Origin: Eretmocerus hayati
Lineage: Eukaryota > Arthropoda > Insecta > Hymenoptera > Aphelinidae
Assembly: GCA_029851415.1 (NCBI GenBank)
Contig: CM056744.1
Location: 90,259,907-90,323,906, forward strand
DNA length: 64,000 nt
Direction: 5' to 3'
The translations under genes and the position numbers were made by a program. This document shows positions 46,156 to 64,000 of this stretch, piece after piece; within the stretch, counting starts at the first letter, position 1, and the number at the start of each line of letters is the position of its first letter. Below the pieces are notes generated by a model. The model was not told the origin of the DNA. It saw only the letters and a program-made list of their open reading frames with translations, and ran no database searches.

Positions 46156-47656
46156 TGTTTGCAGGCGCACTATTCACTCGATTCGATGGGCTCGCAATGT
46201 CAACTGATATATATTTAGGGCTGATCGCGCTGGACTGAAAAATCTAAGGATGTGTCTAATGTGTGTGCGGTCAATGTACCTATAAGCTTATACACAATGG
46301 GACCAGGGATATAAACATTATCGGTATTAAGTCTAAGCGAGACCAACTGCCAGCGTTTTTATATAGCATTTCATTTTCGTCCTCTTTGTGCCAGCTTATC
46401 ATATTATATGTTTGAGAAAAAAACTAGCTGGGCAGAACTTTTCATACATATTGCTTTTTGCGAATAGAATTTTTGCTCATTTGAAGCTTCTGAAGAGTTA
46501 TTGTTATCAAACTGAAACATTAACAAACTCCAAGACAATAAGAAGGCGACTGATTACACATCGCATCATGATTTTTCAATAACGTTGCAAGTTTGTTGAA
46601 TTTGACATAATTGATTTGCAAAATACATGATGGAATGAAATCTTCAAAGAGGATGGAAAATACGCCTGGAAGGACTTTAAGAGCTTTATGCAAGAAATTT
46701 GGAAAAAACGTTGTCTTGACTTGAGTGTTTCTCAAGCATTGAAATATGAACTGACAATGACTATATATTCGGCTACCAGTATAAATACATCTGAGTGAAT
46801 TTTAAAATCATCCAGAGTTTGCAACCAGCTATAGACCATAAAGTATCTCATGCTACGAATATGAATAATAATGACCGTTTGGTATGCGTATTGCAGTGAA
46901 TGGAAATCTCAAAGCAGCTTCCTCGTTCGCGATGAAACTTACCACCGTTTGCATCTGCTCCTCATATACTGTCTCGTCTCACCGCGTCTTGATCCACTGT
47001 CCACCCTGCTGAAAATAATTCCGTGGGGCCCTGGCCACGTGGCACTTCGTGGGACCTGACCTTGGGAAATTTTTCCATCTCGATACTTGCGAAATTTGGC
47101 ATTGGAGACGTACGGCATACAAATTTCGACCATCATTCCACGTCCACCGAAAATGGTCGAATTTGGTAGATTATGGTCGAAATTCGTATGCTACACGTCT
47201 CCAATGCCGAATGTCAGAAATATCAAGATTGAAAATTTTCCTAACTAGGTCCCATGAAGTCCCATGGGATACCGCGGAATTATTGTCAGCAGGGCACCGT
47301 TAACGCTAGAATTTGTAAGATAATTGACGGGAATTCAGCTTTACTCAATTAAACACGAGTCAAATTCTGAAATGCTCATGTTTTTATTAAAAAATAATCA
47401 TCTCGTAGAGGATAACGAGCATAGCTCTATCCTGATGAATCATCTTTTTTTTCTATTGCGTTGCGCTAAAAATAAACTTTTAAAGGCGATACTTACTGTT
47501 ATCTAGAAAATACGTTATTCCTAGAAATCAAAATCAGTTTGTACAAACTTACATACAACATTAAACAGAATTTACAACATAAGTTCGAGAGTACGTGCCA
47601 TCACACACAATGTTTTCATTTTTCATTTGCACAAGCATACAATTGGAAACGTTCAT
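46156..47656. other. Spacer between the two TFIIF-alpha genes
   Basis: Promoter of the TFIIF-alpha-like gene on its left side and 3' UTR of the conventional TFIIF-alpha gene on its right. AT-rich, with one palindromic element (47004-47294). No gene seen. Confidence 0.6.
47004..47294. repeat. 291-bp palindromic MITE-like element
   Basis: The ends are CCCTGCTGAAAATAATTCCG and its inverse with one change. The arms match to the centre, for example cattggagacgtacggcatac against gtatgctacacgtctccaatg. No coding capacity. Confidence 0.8.
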
Positions 47657-49760
47657 CTAATGTGGTTGTTGATTTGGCTGCGCTTTGAGAGAAAAATACA
47701 TTTTCCCCTTAATCTTCTGACTAATGGGACTGATATTTTTCAAAATTTTGGTCATGACAGTGACAATTTGCTCTGATGATAACCCTGTTTTCTTTGCTTT
47801 AAACTTTTGGAGTAGCTCTGTCGTTGTCATGGGTTTACGCATAAGATACCGTCTCACCGCATCTTCCGTTATTCCTGATTCACTAGATCCAGAAATATAT
47901 GACGAAGATGATGAGAGGCTGTAATTGTTTTCGACTTTGGGCTTCTTCATTGGAATGGGATCAGGGGTAACATTTAGAGGTCTTTTCTGGGCTTCTGATT
48001 GACTGCTGCTACCAGCTGAAACGGTTGGTGTTGTAGCCCTTGAATTTTGTGAGCTAGGCGGCTTCTTATCTTCTTTGTCTCTATTATGTTCGGTACCTAA
48101 TGCCTCGTCAGCGGATGAATCCGAAACATCATCTTTTTTCTTTTTACCTTTCTTCTTGTCTTTTTTCTTATCGCCGGATTTTCCCGACCGGTCCTTATCC
48201 TTATCATCCTTATCTTTGCCCTCTTCAGAATCATTCTTTTCATCATCATCCTTTCTATCAGACTGATCCTCGTCGTCTTCTTCTTCATCCGATGCCAGTA
48301 GTTTCCTGAGAGCATCCTCTTCTGCAACTGATTTTATTTCTTTTTGTAATTCTAGTTCAGAATCAGAGGCAGATGAATCGGAAATATAATCACACTCTCT
48401 TCCTTCCTCATCACCGTCGTCGCTTTCTTCAAATGCTTCATCATCCGAAACATTTTTCTTTTTCTTCTTCTTTCCTGCAATTTTCTTCTTCTTCTTGGAA
48501 GCTTCTTCGTCATCAGACTTTTTCTTGTCTTCTTTCTCATCGCTGTCTGAGGCATCGTCATCATCACTATCCATCCATTCATCCATTTCTGATATTTTCA
48601 AATCCTTCTCTTTCTTATTCGATCTCTTCTTCTTCTCACCTTCTAACAGCTCTGCATCTTCGCCATCTTCTTCATCGTTTCGAAGTCGTTTTCGCATCAT
48701 GAGATTGAAATAATTCATAGACTTATTTCTTCTGCTAAATTCTTGTTCAGCCTCCTCAGCGCTCAGTGCCTTGAATCTTTGGACAGTTTGGAAATTGTAC
48801 CTAAAAATAGTTCATGACACTTTATTACAATGGGCAAGATGTTCACCCTATTCAAACATTTTTGGCTCTTCATGAGGGCCCGAACGACTTTTTTATGATT
48901 TATGATCGTCTATATACAAGTTGAACCATCAAGGACAAAAAAATCTACCAAAATCACTTATGATTTATGATCGTCATTCAGACCAAATAAGAACGTGAAT
49001 AATTGAGAAAAATGCAGAAAGCAAAAATTAGCTCACCATTCATTGAGAGGGAATGCTTCTATAGCACCGTCTGGTGCATGAGTGAATACATAGTAGGATG
49101 CATTATCACCAACACCTCCCTCTCTTATTCCTCGAAACTTTTTCCCAGATTTTCCATTGAGCTTCAATAACCAAGGCTGATCTTCAGGCCTGTACCTGCG
49201 ACTAGTAATACCAAACTTCTTCCTTCTGGCTTCCTCTCTGGCTTCTCTACCAAATTCTGAACCAGCTCCAAATTTTGGGATCTCTTCTTCAGATTCTTTG
49301 AAGTCTTTCATGTTATTTTCTCTTTCCATTTTCACTTGTTTCCACTCCTTAAAGTCAACTTTCAAATGTGCATTAAACCGCATAACATTGTACCTCTTCT
49401 TTGTATTTTTGGGCACCCTAATGCTAAACTCCTGAACTTGAGGTGCCGCAGAAGTAGCGGGCTGTTGAGGCAGGATCTAAAATGATAAAATATTTGTCAC
49501 ATGAAAAATAATGTTCAAAGTAACATGACAATAAATTCTGGACACTCTCGCTTTGTGTACAATTTTGATGGTAAAAGCAGCACTTCGATGCACTTGTATG
49601 AGTCTCGAGACACCATGACCAAGGTTTCTATGAATATCTACAGCTTTGAATAATAAAAAATGCCCTCACTAAAGATCCTTGCAGTGTCTCACAGTTTTGA
49701 TATGCTCACCGTAGGTTAGGTTTTGCTTACCTTTTGTACAGTTGGCGCAACCGAAGCCAT
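47657..49760 (-). CDS. TfIIFalpha: Transcription initiation factor IIF subunit alpha (RAP74)
   Basis: Three exons, 49760-49731, 49476-49037 and 48800-47657, give 537 residues with matching phases. The first exon codes only MASVAPTVQK. The N-terminal dimerisation domain (about 26-190) includes EFSIRVPKNTKKRYNVMRF, RPEDQPWLLKLNGKSGKKFR and the conserved tail APDGAIEAFPLNEWYNF. The middle is a long Lys/Glu/Asp/Ser-rich tract. The C-terminal winged helix (ITEDAVRRYLMRKPMTTTEL, KKTGLSSEQ) is the part that contacts FCP1 and other partners in known RAP74. The protein forms TFIIF with the beta subunit and supports initiation and elongation by RNA polymerase II in the nucleus. Plus-strand ORFs across exon 3 are shadows of its biased codons. 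Its 5' end faces VMA21. Confidence 0.98.
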
Positions 49761-50361
49761 TTCTGCAAATTCTTAAGCAAAAGAAACAGCCTTTTGGGAT
49801 TTGCTGATGCTTGAAGATGAATTGAGAGTTTAACAAATCACATTGAATGCAAGTATTTTCTTTGGGCAAATGACACCATCCACGCAAGCAGACAGCTTGA
49901 CTGAGCCCATCACATAGCCCGCCCAGCTGAGCCAACAGATTGGCGATAGGTTTATTCGATTATGGAGATCAAACTGGTCATGTCGGTCAGACTCGTCTGA
50001 TCTTTCGAATAAACTGAATAAACCTGATGTATATATGGAATACAGAATGTTAATACTCCAGCTATACCTATATGTGGTAGCGATATAAAAAACAAGCCGG
50101 CTACGCGGCTACTTGTTCTCGTTTTTGTCTGCTCGTGTGGAACTCATTATTCATCTCCAAATTTTGAAGGACGATAATGATCAAATACTTGACTAACTTT
50201 GAATTACGAAAACTGAGTTGAACGAGGGAGAGTTGGTGAATACAAAAGTTCACTCAGAAATCTCCCACCCCTACATAGTGTTCTTGGTTATGGAGTTTAT
50301 GTCTATTTCTGAGAGAACTGACAGACTCAATTGAATCGGGTGGCTCGCAACAGTAACTATC
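49761..50361. promoter_or_regulatory. Bidirectional promoter region between TFIIF-alpha and VMA21
   Basis: The two start codons are divergent and about 600 bp apart with no other gene between, so both promoters must lie here or in overlapping leaders. I see no convincing TATA box placed for either gene. Confidence 0.5.
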
Positions 50362-50913
50362 ATGTCCACTCAAAAGGTACAGGAAGACTAAGTATTTATA
50401 ATATTGATTTGCTTTGTCATTTTTCCTCAACATTGGTAACCCTGTCACGCATGTTTTTGACACAACTATCTATCACATGATCTTGGCTCTGTATGACTCT
50501 AATGCACAGTGCAGCTCCACCTCACTTTCTTACTCTTCTGATGATATTGTACTCATTGTTAACTTTTTTACAGGATCAAACAGAATTGCAAACTTTCAAA
50601 ACAGTTCTTTTCCACTGTTTTATAATAATATTGTTCCCCATCATTGCTTTCTTTGGAAGTAAAATATTCATTTTTGATGGTGAGTTGATAATCTACTCTT
50701 CTTGCGATTGTTTCAACTTGAGTAAGCTAAGATTTATTACCAGTTTTGAATTATATACTATTTCATATTCTAGGATTGATGGGCTTGAGCACTGTAGCTA
50801 CCAATGTCTATGCTGCTGGTGTAGCAGTCTTGATATTACATGTTGCACTTGGAGTATTTATTTACAAAGCCTACACATTTACACCCTCAAAGATCCAAGC
50901 AAAAGCTGACTAG
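50362..50913 (+). CDS. Vma21: Vacuolar ATPase assembly integral membrane protein VMA21
   Basis: Three exons, 50362-50376 (MSTQK), 50574-50679 and 50774-50913, join in phases 0 and 1 to give 86 residues, in the family's range. There are two membrane segments, about residues 15-37 (TVLFHCFIIILFPIIAFFG) and 49-70 (VYAAGVAVLILHVALGVFIY), separated by SKIFIFDG and MGLSTVATN, as in VMA21. The C-terminal tail is short and polar. VMA21 is an ER protein that escorts assembly of the V-ATPase Vo sector. The small first exon rests on ATG, phase and donor only, so the start is the least certain part. It is head-to-head with TFIIF-alpha and convergent with the Hsp110 gene. Confidence 0.85.
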
Positions 50914-51929
50914 TTTGGAGTCCTCTTGATCTGTCAACAGAGATAAAAAGGAAACTTTGCAACTCATGATGTGTGTCATCAGTGTAATGAGGAGTTATGG
51001 AAGAATTTTGCTATATTAGACAAGCTTAATTTTATTATTCACTTACAATAATCATTTTGTCATTTACCACAAAGTGACATTTTGTTCCATTACTTCATTC
51101 CAATATATTCACAAATATAAAACTGATCATTCACACATGGATTCCTATTTTATTGAGTCAGAAAAGGTGGAATGACGCAAAATTATTGTTATGCATTGTA
51201 GAATGCATGAAATCGCCAGCGATATGTCCCTGATCTGCGAAACGATTTTCCAAAGGGAGTCAGACAATAGAGATCATATTATGTCACAAAATATTCAATA
51301 CTCTCATCGGACCACTACCTACATTCCTGAGGAGCTTTCCTTAAGTAATAATAAAATTGTAATTGTTTTTGGGGGAAAAATTAGTTGATAACAATTCTAA
51401 ACGTATGAAATTTGGAATTCACACAATAAGAGACCCTTGAAACTTGCAAGATAAGTAAATATAGAAAAGATTAAATCTTGGATTAAGCCTTAGATTAAAT
51501 TTTATTGTGACAAAATTCCTTGTGAAATATTCCATTACATAGGTCTTTTACTCATTATCTGAAACTCATTTGAAAGAATTCGTAAGTGCAAATGGATGAA
51601 TGGATCCTGTACAGTCTCTAACTTGATTGACTGACAAAATTCATTCAACAATGTCCCCAACACAAGGGATGAATCTATTGAAAATGATACTGATATAAAC
51701 GATTGCATCAAAGACGTAACATGATACAACACTGTACCGTGATGTTCATCATCTCAATTAGACATCAAGACTCGTGTGCACTTGTGACTGGTGCTGGGGC
51801 ACAGTACGGGTTTCTTATTTCAAGACTCGATTCTTTGAATCGTCTACTCCTTATCTTTCCTATTCTGCGAACATCTCAAATCGATTGAGATTGCAGTAAC
51901 TTGGCGGGCAACAGGGAAGATGACGTTAT
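50914..51929. other. Convergent 3' spacer between VMA21 and the Hsp110 gene
   Basis: It holds the two 3' UTRs. An AATAAAA word on the plus strand lies near 51347. AT-rich, with no further gene seen. Confidence 0.55.

Positions 51930-64000
<12,071 letters not shown>

Noticed and set aside
48075..48713. Plus-strand Ser/Phe/His-rich ORFs
   Set aside because: They are antisense shadows of the Lys/Glu/Asp codons of TFIIF-alpha exon 3.

Overview
The window reads as nuclear DNA of an insect, probably a hymenopteran such as a parasitoid wasp (the order is inferred from overall character only). It is AT-rich, and its genes have animal GT-AG introns. Five host genes can be modelled codon by codon with consistent splice phases. 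Between and inside them lies mobile and fold-back repeat DNA.

Left third (1-15412): most of a Ty3/Gypsy LTR retrotransposon on the minus strand. Its 5' LTR is 14261-14744, its tRNA-Gly primer site 14237-14256, Gag 13805-10566 and Pol 10557-4546. Pol lies in the -1 frame, with a T_TTA_AAC slippery site in the gag/pol overlap. Between RNase H and integrase, Pol carries a long polar linker, an OTU-like cysteine protease domain and a degenerate macrodomain-like fold. No 3' LTR is visible. The DNA beyond Pol (1-3869) carries two intron-containing genes on the opposite strand, each with a SIAH-type RING finger. The LTR interrupts a Jockey-type ORF1 at 14744/14745, and the missing half of that ORF is not in the window. 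The simplest reading is a very large element that continues past the left edge with RING genes as antisense cargo.

15413-19794: no confirmed gene. It holds a diverged duplication and a 789-bp palindrome with tRNA-like arms. 19795-35123 (minus): a complete ten-exon lysine-ketoglutarate reductase/saccharopine dehydrogenase gene (979 aa), with several large inverted repeats in its introns. 35124-40025: intergenic, rich in inverted repeats.

40026-46155 (minus): a seven-exon, strongly diverged paralogue of TFIIF-alpha/RAP74 (540 aa), beside the conventional TFIIF-alpha gene at 47657-49760 (minus, 537 aa). VMA21 (50362-50913, plus, 86 aa) is head-to-head with TFIIF-alpha. 51930-62809 (minus): a complete eleven-exon Hsp110/HSPA4-type chaperone gene (827 aa), with two clusters of heat-shock elements about 600 bp upstream of its start codon.

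Functionally the host genes are housekeeping: lysine catabolism, transcription, V-ATPase assembly and protein folding. The notable material is the retroelement with both deubiquitinase-like and E3-ligase-like modules, the diverged TFIIF-alpha duplicate, and the density of fold-back repeats.
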